This document shows, one piece after another, positions 41,824-53,063 of a stretch of 64,000 bases of DNA (its first letter is position 1; each line of letters begins with the position of its first letter). The translations under genes and the position numbers were made by a program. The DNA comes from Sphingomonas kyeonggiensis (GTDB taxonomy: Bacteria > Pseudomonadota > Alphaproteobacteria > Sphingomonadales > Sphingomonadaceae), in contig NZ_JACIEH010000004.1 in assembly GCF_014196745.1 (NCBI RefSeq), positions 1 to 64,000 on the forward strand, in the 5' to 3' direction. The notes beneath the pieces were generated by a model that had not been told where the DNA came from, made no database searches, and worked only from the letters and a program-made list of their open reading frames with translations.

Positions 41824-41926
41824 CCATAGGGGGCCGTATGGGGTGTCCATCAAACTAATACTTTGATGGAGCCGGAAATCGGCCCCCAATTCATATGGGG
41901 CTGAAACCCGAACCTCCGAGAGGAAC
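41824..41926 (+). promoter_or_regulatory. Candidate structured leader of the atp operon
   Basis: Several nested stems are visible upstream of atpH. Outer GGGGGCCG (41829-41836) pairs with CGGCCCCC (41880-41887). Inner CCATCAAA (41847-41854) pairs with TTTGATGG (41862-41869) around CTAATAC. Competing short stems are CCATA/TATGG (41824-41841) and CCCC/GGGG (41884-41900). CCTC-CGA-GAGG (41913-41923) contains part of the ribosome-binding purines. A weak promoter-like TTGCAT-17-TAACCG (41786-41814) would start transcription just before the leader. Confidence 0.4.
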
Positions 41927-41934
41927 CCGATCGC

Positions 41935-42489
41935 GTGGAGAATTCCGCCGGTATCCAGGCAAGCCTAAGCGGACGCTACGCTACCGCCCTGTTCGAGCTC
42001 GCACGTGATTCGAAGGCGCTGGGCCAGGTCGAGGACAGCCTCGGCACCGTTGCCAAGGCGCTTGCCGAATCGACCGACTTCAAGGCGCTGACCGCCAGCC
42101 CGCTGGTGTCGCGTGGCGATGCCGCCAAGGCCGTCGCCGCCGTCGCCAAGAGCCTGAAGCTCGACGCCACCACCGCGAACTTCCTCGGCGTGCTCGCCGA
42201 GAATCGCCGGCTGGGCCAGCTTCCCGCGGTGATCCGCGCCTTCCGCCAGCTCGCCGCATCGCATCGCGGCGAGACGACGGCGGAAGTGGTCTCCGCTCAC
42301 CCGCTCACCGCGGACCAGGTCAGCGCGCTCAAGCAGCAGCTGCGCACCCGGATCGGCCGTGAAGTGGCCATCGACCTTTCGGTCGATCCCTCGCTCCTTG
42401 GCGGGCTGGTCGTGAAGATCGGCAGCCAGATGATCGACAGCTCGATCAAGACCCGTTTGAACTCCCTCGCGCACGCGATGAAAGGCTGA
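41935..42489 (+). CDS. atpH: F1 ATP synthase subunit delta
   Basis: The 184-aa peripheral-stalk subunit links F1 to the b subunits. Seen: SGRYATALFELARDSKALG at the N-terminus and EVVSAHPLTADQVSALKQQL in the middle. The C-terminal DPSLLGGLVVKIGSQMID is the OSCP/delta signature. The start codon is GTG at 41935. It is the first gene of the F1 operon; F0 genes are elsewhere, as is usual in Alphaproteobacteria. atpA follows after 11 bp. Confidence 0.95.
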   Translation: MENSAGIQASLSGRYATALFELARDSKALGQVEDSLGTVAKALAESTDFKALTASPLVSRGDAAKAVAAVAKSLKLDATTANFLGVLAENRRLGQLPAVIRAFRQLAASHRGETTAEVVSAHPLTADQVSALKQQLRTRIGREVAIDLSVDPSLLGGLVVKIGSQMIDSSIKTRLNSLAHAMKG

Positions 42490-42500
42490 AGGCTAGAATC

Positions 42501-44030
<1,530 letters not shown>

Positions 44031-44039
44031 TAGCAGCCG

Positions 44040-44657
44040 GTGGCCGACCACTCCCTCCTCGCGTGGACGCTGCTCAGCGTCGGCCTCGTGCTGACGCCCG
44101 GGCCGGACACGATGCTCGTCGCGGGTCACGCGGCGCGCGGAGGCGTGCGGGCCGGCCTGGCGGCAGTCTCGGGCGTGGTGCTCGGGGGATTGTGGTACAT
44201 GGCGCTGTGCGGCTTCGGCTTCCTCAGCGTCCTGTCGGTCTTCCCGGCGCTGTTCACGGTGGTGAAGACCGCCGGCGCGATCTACCTCGCATGGCTCGGC
44301 TTCAAGCTGATCCGCGGCGCGGTTCGCCCGGCTCCCGCCACTGCCGAGGCGCCCGCTCTGGGCAAGCCCTTCTGGCAGGGGCTGCTCACCACCGCGCTCA
44401 ATCCCAAGGTCGCATTGTTCTTCCTCGCCATCCTGCCGCAGTTCGTCGGCACCGGCGCTGATGCCCCGCTCAAGGGCGCGCTGCTGATCGCAGTGCCCTA
44501 TGTGCTCGGCGGCTTCTGGCTCACCGGTATCGTCTTCGTCGCCGCCCGTGCGGGCCGCGCCGCGAAGCAGAGCAGCGCGATGCGCTGGATCGAGGGCGTT
44601 CTCGGCGTCGCATTTGTTGGTCTCGCGGGCCGTCTGGCCCTTGCTCGGAATTCGTAA
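44040..44657 (+). CDS. LysE/RhtB-family amino-acid exporter inside the atp operon
   Basis: The 205-aa protein has about six membrane helices. The N-terminal LVLTPGPDTMLVAGHAARGG is the LysE signature, and YLAWLGFKLIRG with LNPKVALFFLAILPQFV are also typical. The family exports amino acids or derivatives (Lys, Thr, homoserine lactones). The start is GTG 44040, 9 bp after atpA, and the stop TAA is directly followed by the atpG ATG. Codon use matches the operon, so it looks established rather than newly inserted. A link to ATP synthase function is not known. Confidence 0.9.
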   Translation: MADHSLLAWTLLSVGLVLTPGPDTMLVAGHAARGGVRAGLAAVSGVVLGGLWYMALCGFGFLSVLSVFPALFTVVKTAGAIYLAWLGFKLIRGAVRPAPATAEAPALGKPFWQGLLTTALNPKVALFFLAILPQFVGTGADAPLKGALLIAVPYVLGGFWLTGIVFVAARAGRAAKQSSAMRWIEGVLGVAFVGLAGRLALARNS

Positions 44658-45539
44658 ATGGCAAGTTTGAAGGCCCTCAAGATCCGCATCGGCTCGGTGA
44701 AGTCGACGCAGAAGATCACCAAGGCGATGAAGATGGTCGCCGCCGCCAAGCTGCGCCGTGCGCAGGAAGCGGCAGAGGCCGGGCGCCCCTATGCCCAGCG
44801 CCTCGAAGCCGTCGTCGCCAGCCTGGCCAGCAAGATTTCGGTGAGCGAGAGCTCGCCCAAGCTGCTCGCCGGCACCGGCAAGGATCAGGTCCACCTTCTG
44901 GTCATCGCGACCAGCGACAAGGGCCTGGCCGGCGCGTTCAACACCAACATCGCCCGCCTGGCCCGCCGCCATGCGCAGGAGCTGCTGGCGCAGGGCAAGA
45001 CGGTGAAGATCTACACGATCGGCCGCAAGGGCCGCGCCGTGCTGAACCGCCAGTTCCCCAAGAACATCATCCACTCGATCGAGCCGGGCGACCTGGGCAA
45101 GCTGAGCTTCGCCGATGCGCGCGGCTATGCCGACGACCTGATCGCACGCTTCGAGGCGGGCGAGTTCGACGTGGCGACCCTGTTCTACTCGACCTTCAAG
45201 TCGGTGCTGGCCCAGGAGCCGACCGCGCAGCAGATCATCCCGGTCGCGATCCCGCAGGCCGAGACCGCCGCGGTATCGAGCGGCGCCGCCGTCACCTATG
45301 AGCCCGACGAGGAATCGATCCTCGCCGACCTGCTGCCGCGCAACGTCGCGATCCAGCTGTTCCGCGCGATGCGCGAGAACGCCGCGTCGGAGCAGGGCTC
45401 GAAGATGACCGCCATGGACAACGCCACGCGCAACGCCGGCGACCTGATCAAGCGGCTCAACACGATCTACAACCGCCAGCGCCAGGCCGCGATCACGACC
45501 GAGCTGGTGGAAATCATTTCGGGCGCCGAAGCGCTCTAA
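44658..45539 (+). CDS. atpG: F1 ATP synthase subunit gamma
   Basis: The 293-aa rotor subunit has the N-terminal coiled coil ALKIRIGSVKSTQKITKAMKM (first 20 residues key). The C-terminal partner helix is MTAMDNATRNAGDLIKRLN with RQAAITTELVEIISGA. The length is normal. It starts with no spacer after the LysE stop codon, so its translation must depend on read-through or reinitiation from that gene. atpD follows after 24 bp. Confidence 0.97.
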   Translation: MASLKALKIRIGSVKSTQKITKAMKMVAAAKLRRAQEAAEAGRPYAQRLEAVVASLASKISVSESSPKLLAGTGKDQVHLLVIATSDKGLAGAFNTNIARLARRHAQELLAQGKTVKIYTIGRKGRAVLNRQFPKNIIHSIEPGDLGKLSFADARGYADDLIARFEAGEFDVATLFYSTFKSVLAQEPTAQQIIPVAIPQAETAAVSSGAAVTYEPDEESILADLLPRNVAIQLFRAMRENAASEQGSKMTAMDNATRNAGDLIKRLNTIYNRQRQAAITTELVEIISGAEAL

Positions 45540-45563
45540 GACCGTTCGAACGAGGAAACAGCA

Positions 45564-47089
<1,526 letters not shown>

Positions 47090-47090
<1 letters not shown>

Positions 47091-47776
47091 TGCTCACGGT
47101 GGCGGCGATAATCGGCGGGCTGGCGGTGCAAACCGCCCCCGCCTCGCCGCCACTGGCGGAGGTTTTGCCGCGTGCCGCCGCGCTGTGCGCCAAGGCCGCG
47201 GAGACCAACAGCTGGTCGCTCGAAAAGGGCACCGACTTCTACGAGCCCGAGGAATCGCGGATCAAGCTCCCGGCGGGCGAGCCGTCTGGATCCCGGGCGG
47301 CGAAGATGATTGCGCAGATGAACGCCGGCATGAAGACGCTGGCCGACACGCCGCCGCTGATCCAGCGCGTGATCGGCCACAGCCAGTCGCGGATGATGTT
47401 CAAGATCTCGATGGCGGCGCGCTTTCCCGCCGCTTCGGGTGAGGTCTGGGTGATCTTCTACAACGGCAATGCCTGCGATCTCTACGTCACCGGATCGTCC
47501 GAGCCCGTCGCGCCGCTGGCCGCCTCGTTGGCGAACACGCTCGGCGCGCAGGGCTGGCAGACGGCCGCCGCAGTCGATGCGGGCGAGAAGATGCCGCTGT
47601 CGCAGCGCTTGTTGCTGCGCGCTGCGCCGAAGCCGGATATGCCCGGCTATGGCGTCCGCGCGAAGATGCAGTGGCTGAGCCCGGCCGCGGCGGATTCTGA
47701 AGGCGTCCAGCTCGATATCAGTTATCTCGCGGGAAATGTCGGCGCAGCGCAGCCCGACGCCGCTCAAAAGCCCTAG
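47090..47776 (+). CDS. Unknown exported protein inside the atp operon
   Basis: The 228-aa protein has a probable signal peptide (MLTVAAIIGGLAVQTAPASP). The body has VLPRAAALCAKAAETNSW, a paired VWVIFYNGNACDLYVTG, and a C-terminal tail with LDISYLAGN. Two Cys may form a disulphide. No known domain was recognised. The start overlaps the atpD stop by 1 nt (TAATG), and atpC begins 10 bp after its stop. It therefore sits precisely between beta and epsilon and must be co-transcribed. Function unknown. Confidence 0.75.
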
Positions 47777-47786
47777 GAAACAAGTC

Positions 47787-48041
47787 ATGTCGCTTCACTT
47801 CGAACTCGTAACCCCCGAAAAGCTCCTCCGCTCGGAGGAAGTGCACATGGTCGTCGTCCCCGGCACCGAGGGCGATTTCGGCGTGCTCGAAGGCCATGCC
47901 CCGCTGATGTCGACCATCCGCGACGGCAATCTCGAGATCTACAAGGCCGGCGCGACCACGCCGGAGACGATCCGCATCGAAGGCGGGTTCGCCGAAGTGA
48001 ACGAGAAGGGCCTGACGGTTCTCGCCGAAAAGGCCGGCTGA
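47787..48041 (+). CDS. atpC: F1 ATP synthase subunit epsilon, short form
   Basis: The 84-aa protein has the beta-sandwich domain (MSLHFELVTPEKLLRSEEVH, then VVPGTEGDFGVLEGHAPLM). It stops before the two C-terminal inhibitory helices of E. coli epsilon, whose proteins are about 135-140 aa. Short epsilons are known in sphingomonads and other Alphaproteobacteria, where zeta-type proteins may inhibit instead. The start at 47787 is well placed. It closes the atp operon. Confidence 0.93.
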   Translation: MSLHFELVTPEKLLRSEEVHMVVVPGTEGDFGVLEGHAPLMSTIRDGNLEIYKAGATTPETIRIEGGFAEVNEKGLTVLAEKAG

Positions 48042-48052
48042 TACGACGAAAC

Positions 48053-48075
48053 GCCGACGGGTTTGCCCCGTCGGC
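48053..48075 (+). terminator. Stem-loop terminator of the atp operon
   Basis: GCCGACGGG (48053-48061) pairs perfectly with CCCGTCGGC (48067-48075) around TTTGC. It begins 11 nt after the atpC stop. The following bases (TCCGTCTCC) are T-poor, so termination efficiency is uncertain. Confidence 0.55.
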
Positions 48076-48082
48076 TCCGTCT

Positions 48083-48156
48083 CCCCGGCGAAAGCCGGGA
48101 TCCTCCCTGGGAAGCTCTCGTCCCGCTCTCGCGGCCCGAATCCCGGCTTTCACCCC
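48083..48156. repeat. Class A palindromic element, long form
   Basis: CCCCGGCGAAAGCCGGGATC (48083-48102) is inverted at 48139-48156 (AATCCCGGCTTTCACCCC). The arms have a CCCGGC-TTTC core like the other class A copies. It lies between the convergent atpC and DUF6265 genes. Confidence 0.7.
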
Positions 48157-48162
48157 AATGGG

Positions 48163-48591
48163 TTACTGGCCCGCGCGGCGATAGCGCCAGCGCATCGGCT
48201 TGCTGCCATCGGCCAGCGAAATCTCCGCCATCAGCAGCTCCCCCTCGCGCCAGTAACGGATGCGCTGCGGATAATCGTGCGCGGCGTTGACGAACTCGAT
48301 GCTCTGCGCTGCGGCATGCCTTGCCGCGAAATCGGTGGGCGCCTGGCCCTGCGGCTCGGCATGGAACACCAGCTTGCCCGCATCCCCGGTGATCCGCATC
48401 GGCTCGCGCCGTTCCCCCTTCGCCGAAGTCGTGACCGTTTCCCCGCGCATGACGCGATCGGCGCCCATCGGCTGCCAGGTCTCGCAGGTCGTCCGGCCCT
48501 TGGCCGGCTCGGTGCACCATTTGCCGACCAGCCAGTCGAGCGGCTCGGGCGACAACCCCAGCCCGGCAAGCAGCATGATGTTCGCGATCAT
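48163..48591 (-). CDS. DUF6265 protein
   Basis: The 142-aa protein has a short hydrophobic N-terminus (MIANIMLLAGLGLS). It continues with LDWLVGKWCTEPAKGRTTCE and ends with FVNAAHDYPQRIRYWRE, which is the usual DUF6265 pattern. The predicted fold is a lipocalin-like beta-barrel that may bind a hydrophobic ligand. The start at 48591 has GGAAGG just upstream; longer frames have no support. It is divergent from the AraC-type gene, with 82 bp between starts. Confidence 0.8.
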   Translation of the reverse strand: MIANIMLLAGLGLSPEPLDWLVGKWCTEPAKGRTTCETWQPMGADRVMRGETVTTSAKGERREPMRITGDAGKLVFHAEPQGQAPTDFAARHAAAQSIEFVNAAHDYPQRIRYWREGELLMAEISLADGSKPMRWRYRRAGQ

Positions 48592-48673
48592 CCTTCCGTC
48601 CTCCCTGCTCACGCCGTCATAGGCCCCGCACGCCCCGCTGGCTTGAACCGACGCGACATGCGAGGCTCCGCCC

Positions 48674-49381
48674 ATGGACTATGCCGAGCTGCCCCTGCCT
48701 CCATCGCTCGACGGCCTTGTCGCCGCGGTGTGGACGCTCGAGGCAAGCGAGCCGGGCTGGGTGGAACATGAGGCAACGCCGGACGGCTGCGTCGAGCTGA
48801 TCCATCGCCCGGCGGGGCGTTCCGAATGGCGGCGGGACCAGCCGGAATTCTTCGCCACCGGCCTCTCCGCCCACCCGATCCGCTTCGGCTTCAGCGGCGA
48901 TGCCCGCTTCACCGCGATCAAGCTGTGGCCCTGGGCCTGGCATGCGCTGGGCGGGCCACCCTGTCCGGGCTTCGCCGATGACTGGATCGCAGTTGCGCCC
49001 GATTCGCCGCTCGCCGATCTGCTGCGGGACGACCCCGTCGCCAACCTGACGGCAGCGCTTGCCGGCATCGAGCCCCCGCCCCTCGCCCGCGCCATCCTCG
49101 CTTCGACCAGCGTCGCGGAGATCGCAGCGGCCACCGGCCTGCCCCATCGCCGCCTGCAGCGCATCTTCGCGCGCGAACTGGGGCTGGCGCCGCGTACCTA
49201 TCTGCGCCTGCTGCGCTTCCGCGCCGCGCTGCAGGACGTCCAGCACGGCGACGACACCCTTGCCGACACCGCCGCCGCGCGCGGCTATGCCGACCAGGCA
49301 CACATGGCCCGCGATTTCCGCGCACTCGCCGGGCTGGCCCCCAGCGGCGCGCGCGTCCGGGCAAGGGGACCGTTCCTCTAG
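48674..49381 (+). CDS. AraC-type transcriptional regulator (DUF6597-like N-terminus)
   Basis: The 235-aa protein has an N-terminal effector domain with WTLEASEPGWVEHEATPDGC and FFATGLSAHPIRFGFSGDA, as in small AraC regulators with a DUF6597-like head. A C-terminal HTH follows (about 150-225: EIAAATGLPHRRLQRIFA and LADTAAARGYADQAHMARDF). It may regulate the divergent DUF6265 gene. Effector unknown. Confidence 0.85.
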   Translation: MDYAELPLPPSLDGLVAAVWTLEASEPGWVEHEATPDGCVELIHRPAGRSEWRRDQPEFFATGLSAHPIRFGFSGDARFTAIKLWPWAWHALGGPPCPGFADDWIAVAPDSPLADLLRDDPVANLTAALAGIEPPPLARAILASTSVAEIAAATGLPHRRLQRIFARELGLAPRTYLRLLRFRAALQDVQHGDDTLADTAAARGYADQAHMARDFRALAGLAPSGARVRARGPFL

Positions 49382-49505
49382 GCCGGCGCGTTTACCCGCT
49401 TTGCACCTTTGCTGGTCCATCTCCGTAACAAGCGGGGTTACCGGGTTAGGTAAATATCAAGCCTTGGCCGGTAACACTCCGCCGTCGAGGGGACATTGGG
49501 TTCTG

Positions 49506-51068
49506 ATGAGCGCTTTCGGACGACGCAGCGGATTGGGTGGTGGACCGGCAGGCCGGCCGGCGTTCGGTGTTGCGCGCCCGATGCAGGGCGGCGGACCGCT
49601 GCCCCGCCCGGTTGATCCCGCCCCGCTGGGCGGCGAGCAGTTCCCCCCGATCAATTCCGTGCCGCTTCCGGGCCAGGGCGCCATGCCCGACCCGATGGCC
49701 GAGCGCGATCCCAACGGCCCCAGCGTCGCCAGTGCCGAAGCGCTGCAGCGCCTCGCCGATCGCCAGGCCGCCGCCGGCGAGCAGGGCAATTCGCGCGTCG
49801 AGGGCTTTGAGGCTTCGATCCACCGCATCAAGGAACAGGTGCTGCCGCGCCTGCTCGAGCGCGTCGATCCCGAAGCCGCAGCCACGCTCAGCAAGGACGA
49901 GCTGGCCGAGGAATTCCGCCCGATCATCGGCGAGGTCCTCGCCGAGCTGAAGCTGACCCTGAACCGCCGCGAGCAGTTCGCGCTCGAGAAGGTGCTGGTC
50001 GACGAGCTGCTCGGCCTCGGGCCGCTCGAGGAACTGCTCAGCGATCCGGCCATCTCGGACATCATGGTCAACGGCCCCGAGCAGACCTTCATCGAGCGCA
50101 AGGGCAAGCTCGAGCTCGCCAACATCCAGTTCCGCGACGAGGAGCATCTGTTCCAGATCGCGCAGCGCATCTGCAACTCGGTCGGCCGCCGCGTCGACCA
50201 GACCACGCCGCTCGCCGACGCCCGCCTCAAGGACGGCAGCCGCGTCAACGTGATCGTGCCGCCGCTCTCCTTGCGCGGCACCGCGATCTCGATTCGTAAA
50301 TTCTCGGCCAAGCCGATCACGCTCGACATGATGGCCCAGGGCGGATCGATGTCGCAGAAGATGGCGACCGCACTCAAGATCGCCGGCGCCAGCCGCTTCA
50401 ACATCGTCATCTCGGGCGGTACCGGCTCGGGCAAGACGACGATGCTCAACGCCCTGTCGAAGATGATCGACCCGGGCGAGCGCGTGCTGACGATCGAGGA
50501 CGCGGCCGAACTCCGCCTGCAGCAGCCACACTGGCTGCCGCTCGAAACCCGCCCGCCCAACCTCGAAGGCCAGGGCGAGATCACCATCCGCGACCTGGTG
50601 AAGAACGCGCTGCGTATGCGCCCGGACCGGATCATCCTCGGCGAAATCCGTGGCAGCGAGTGTTTCGACATGCTCGCCGCCATGAACACCGGTCACGACG
50701 GCTCGATGTGTACGCTCCACTCCAACTCTCCGCGCGAGGCACTCGCCCGTATGGAGAACATGGTGATGATGTCGGACATCAAGGTGCCGAAGGAAGCGAT
50801 CAGCCGCCAGATCGCGGACTCGGTCGACCTGATCATCCAGGTGAAGCGCCTGCGCGACGGTTCGCGCCGCGTGACCAATGTCACCGAAGTGATCGGCATG
50901 GAAGGCCCGGTGATCGTCACCCAGGAGCTGTTCAAGTTCGAGTATCTGGACGAGAGCGCCGACGGCAAGATCATCGGCGAATATCGCTCGATGGGCCTGC
51001 GCCCCTATACGCTCGACAAGGCCAAGCAGTACGGCTTCGACCAGGCACTGCTCGAGGCGTGCCTCTGA
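49506..51068 (+). CDS. CpaF-family secretion/pilus ATPase
   Basis: The 520-aa hexameric ATPase drives Tad/Flp pili or related type II/IV secretion. Seen: a disordered Gly/Pro-rich N-terminus (about 1-75), a three-helix bundle, Walker A SGGTGSGKTTMLNAL near residue 305, an Asp-box/His-box region (GEIRGSECFDMLAAMNTGHDG), and a C-terminal helix pair. ATG 49506 is preceded by GAGGGGAC. No cpaABCDE or tadB genes flank it, so it is an orphan copy here or its partners are elsewhere. The aspartic protease gene 19 bp downstream is unexpected. Confidence 0.92.
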   Translation: MSAFGRRSGLGGGPAGRPAFGVARPMQGGGPLPRPVDPAPLGGEQFPPINSVPLPGQGAMPDPMAERDPNGPSVASAEALQRLADRQAAAGEQGNSRVEGFEASIHRIKEQVLPRLLERVDPEAAATLSKDELAEEFRPIIGEVLAELKLTLNRREQFALEKVLVDELLGLGPLEELLSDPAISDIMVNGPEQTFIERKGKLELANIQFRDEEHLFQIAQRICNSVGRRVDQTTPLADARLKDGSRVNVIVPPLSLRGTAISIRKFSAKPITLDMMAQGGSMSQKMATALKIAGASRFNIVISGGTGSGKTTMLNALSKMIDPGERVLTIEDAAELRLQQPHWLPLETRPPNLEGQGEITIRDLVKNALRMRPDRIILGEIRGSECFDMLAAMNTGHDGSMCTLHSNSPREALARMENMVMMSDIKVPKEAISRQIADSVDLIIQVKRLRDGSRRVTNVTEVIGMEGPVIVTQELFKFEYLDESADGKIIGEYRSMGLRPYTLDKAKQYGFDQALLEACL

Positions 51069-51087
51069 TCGCCTGACCGGCTAGGCT

Positions 51088-52248
51088 GTGCCGGTGCTGT
51101 CTCTTCTCCTGCCTTTGGCGCTCGCCGCCTCGCCCGTTTCCGCGCCCGGCGAGGAGGCGAAGGACGGCATCACCCTCGCGCCCGACAGCGAGGCGCGCTG
51201 GATCGCCTTCGACCTGACGCCGTCCAACCAGATCCGCTTCGAGGCGGTGCTGAACGGGCGACCGGTGCGCGCCGTGCTCGATACCGGGCTCACCAACACC
51301 CTCGCCACCCAGGATTTCGCCACCCGCGCCCGGCTCGCCATCGGCCGCCGCCAGCGCGCATTGGCGATCGGCGGCGGTGTCGAGGTCGCCTGGGCACCGG
51401 GTGGCACGCTGGTGATGGGCGGGCTCACCCGGCGCGGCGGGCGCATCGTCATTCCGGACGCGCCGGGCCAGGACCGGTTCGGCGCCGACCTGCTGATCGG
51501 CAGCGACGTACTGAGCTGCTGCGCGCTCGACATCGACTATGCCGTGAGGCGTTTTCGAATCCTCCCAAGCGGCCGCATGCCCTTCACCGGCCAGACCGCC
51601 CCGCTCGCGCTCCAGCACGGCTCGGGCGTGCCGGTCACCGAGATCCGCCTTGGCAACGCGCGGCTGCGCCCGATGATCGTCGATACCGGCGACGGCGCTG
51701 CCGTGACGCTGAGCAAAGCGGCCTGGGCCAGCGCGAACTATCGCGGCGCAACTCTCACCACCACGCTCGGCTGGGGAATCGGCGGCGCGCTGGTCAGCGA
51801 GGCTGCGGTCATCCCCGGCTTTGCCCTGGGCGGCAGCGCCCTTTCCGAGACGGAAGTCCGCATCGAAGGCGAAGGCGGCTATTCCACCGCGGCCGGCGCC
51901 GCCGGGCGGATCGGCACCGGGCTGCTGCTGCGCTACCGCGTGCTGCTCGATCCGCGTGCCGGACGCATGGTGCTGCAGCCCGCCGCCTCGGCCGCCACGC
52001 CGGTGCTGCGCTCGACCAGCGGCCTGCTGCTCGGCGCCGAGGGCAATCATCTGCGCGTGCTCCACGTCATGCGCGGCTCCCCCGCCGCGGAGGGCGGCTG
52101 GCGCGAAGGCGAGACGATCTGCAGCGCCGACGGCGTGGCGGTGGCCGGCCGGCCGGTCGACTGGAGCGCGGGGGTGCCGGGGCGGATGGTGACGCTCAGC
52201 CTGTGCGACGGCAGCGAGCGCCGGCTGACGCTGCGGAAATTCTACTAG
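51088..52248 (+). CDS. Exported retropepsin-like aspartic protease with C-terminal PDZ-like part
   Basis: The 386-aa protein has an N-terminal signal peptide (MPVLSLLLPLALAASPVSA). Two aspartic-protease half motifs, AVLDTGLTNTL and MIVDTGDGAAVTL, lie about 140 residues apart, so both lobes are in one chain. A C-terminal segment (VLHVMRGSPAAEGGWREGE) looks like a PDZ binding loop. The start is GTG 51088, 19 bp after the CpaF gene. It may process or degrade an envelope protein; no substrate can be named. Confidence 0.8.
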   Translation: MPVLSLLLPLALAASPVSAPGEEAKDGITLAPDSEARWIAFDLTPSNQIRFEAVLNGRPVRAVLDTGLTNTLATQDFATRARLAIGRRQRALAIGGGVEVAWAPGGTLVMGGLTRRGGRIVIPDAPGQDRFGADLLIGSDVLSCCALDIDYAVRRFRILPSGRMPFTGQTAPLALQHGSGVPVTEIRLGNARLRPMIVDTGDGAAVTLSKAAWASANYRGATLTTTLGWGIGGALVSEAAVIPGFALGGSALSETEVRIEGEGGYSTAAGAAGRIGTGLLLRYRVLLDPRAGRMVLQPAASAATPVLRSTSGLLLGAEGNHLRVLHVMRGSPAAEGGWREGETICSADGVAVAGRPVDWSAGVPGRMVTLSLCDGSERRLTLRKFY

Positions 52249-52313
52249 CCCCCGAAGACCTGGGCGCCTCCACAACCGTCGTCCGGAGTCGCCAGTCCTC
52301 CCTGACGATGGCC

Positions 52314-52955
52314 TCAGCCCGCCCAGCGCGAACCGCGGATCACCGAACAGAAATTGCCACGATGGAAATGGGGCTGCTTGTCCGCGATCACGTCGGCCTT
52401 GACGTTTCCGAAGGTCGTTTCGGGCTTGTGCCTGATGCCCTCGTAAAAGGCCTGGATGATGTCTTCCTTGAAAGTCGGAGTGCGAGGGAAACCGGCAACC
52501 ACCGCCCCGCGCTCCGCATCGGAATATTCGCCATAGGTCAGGCCGAGAACATCCATCTCTACGCCCGCCGTGACGAGCGCGACCACGGGATGCATATGGG
52601 CGGGTACGCCGGGCGTAGTGTGCAGCGCGATCGCCGTCCAAACCGTATAGGCGTCCTCCTCGGCCACGCCATGGCTGCGCAGGAAGTCGCGCGCGGCGTG
52701 GGCACCGTCCACCTCGAAGCGTTCATGGGCGCTTGCGTGGCTCGGCATCAGGCCGATGTCGTGAAACATCGCGCCGGCATAGAGCAGCTCCCGATCGAAG
52801 CTCAGGCCCCGGTGTTGGCCGGCGAGCGCGCCGAACTGGTAGACGCGGCTAGAGTGATTGAAGAGCAGCTCGCTCTCCGTGTCGCGGATGAACTCGGTGA
52901 TCGCCCTGGCGAGCTTGCTGTCGGGAATGGCCGCAGCCGGATCGATGCTGGACAT
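52314..52955 (-). CDS. HD-domain hydrolase (cyanamide hydratase-like)
   Basis: The 213-aa protein is an HD superfamily metal enzyme. Seen: FNHSSRVYQFGALAGQ, the HD pair in AGAMFHDIGLMPSHA, and a downstream His in TAIALHTTPGVPAHMHP. The arrangement resembles cyanamide-hydratase-like HD proteins, which use a metal for nitrile or amide chemistry. Activity is inferred from the fold only. The start MSSIDPAAA at 52955 is preceded by GGAG and preferred. It is divergent from the GlxA-type regulator (108 bp), which probably controls it. Confidence 0.82.
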   Translation of the reverse strand: MSSIDPAAAIPDSKLARAITEFIRDTESELLFNHSSRVYQFGALAGQHRGLSFDRELLYAGAMFHDIGLMPSHASAHERFEVDGAHAARDFLRSHGVAEEDAYTVWTAIALHTTPGVPAHMHPVVALVTAGVEMDVLGLTYGEYSDAERGAVVAGFPRTPTFKEDIIQAFYEGIRHKPETTFGNVKADVIADKQPHFHRGNFCSVIRGSRWAG

Positions 52956-53063
52956 GGCGGGTCTCCTTCGGTGTCGGGAGAGACATAGGCGCCTAGGGGA
53001 TGGCGCGATTCGATGTATTCCTGCTATTTCTGCCAAATCACCTTAAGAACGGACACGAGCGGC

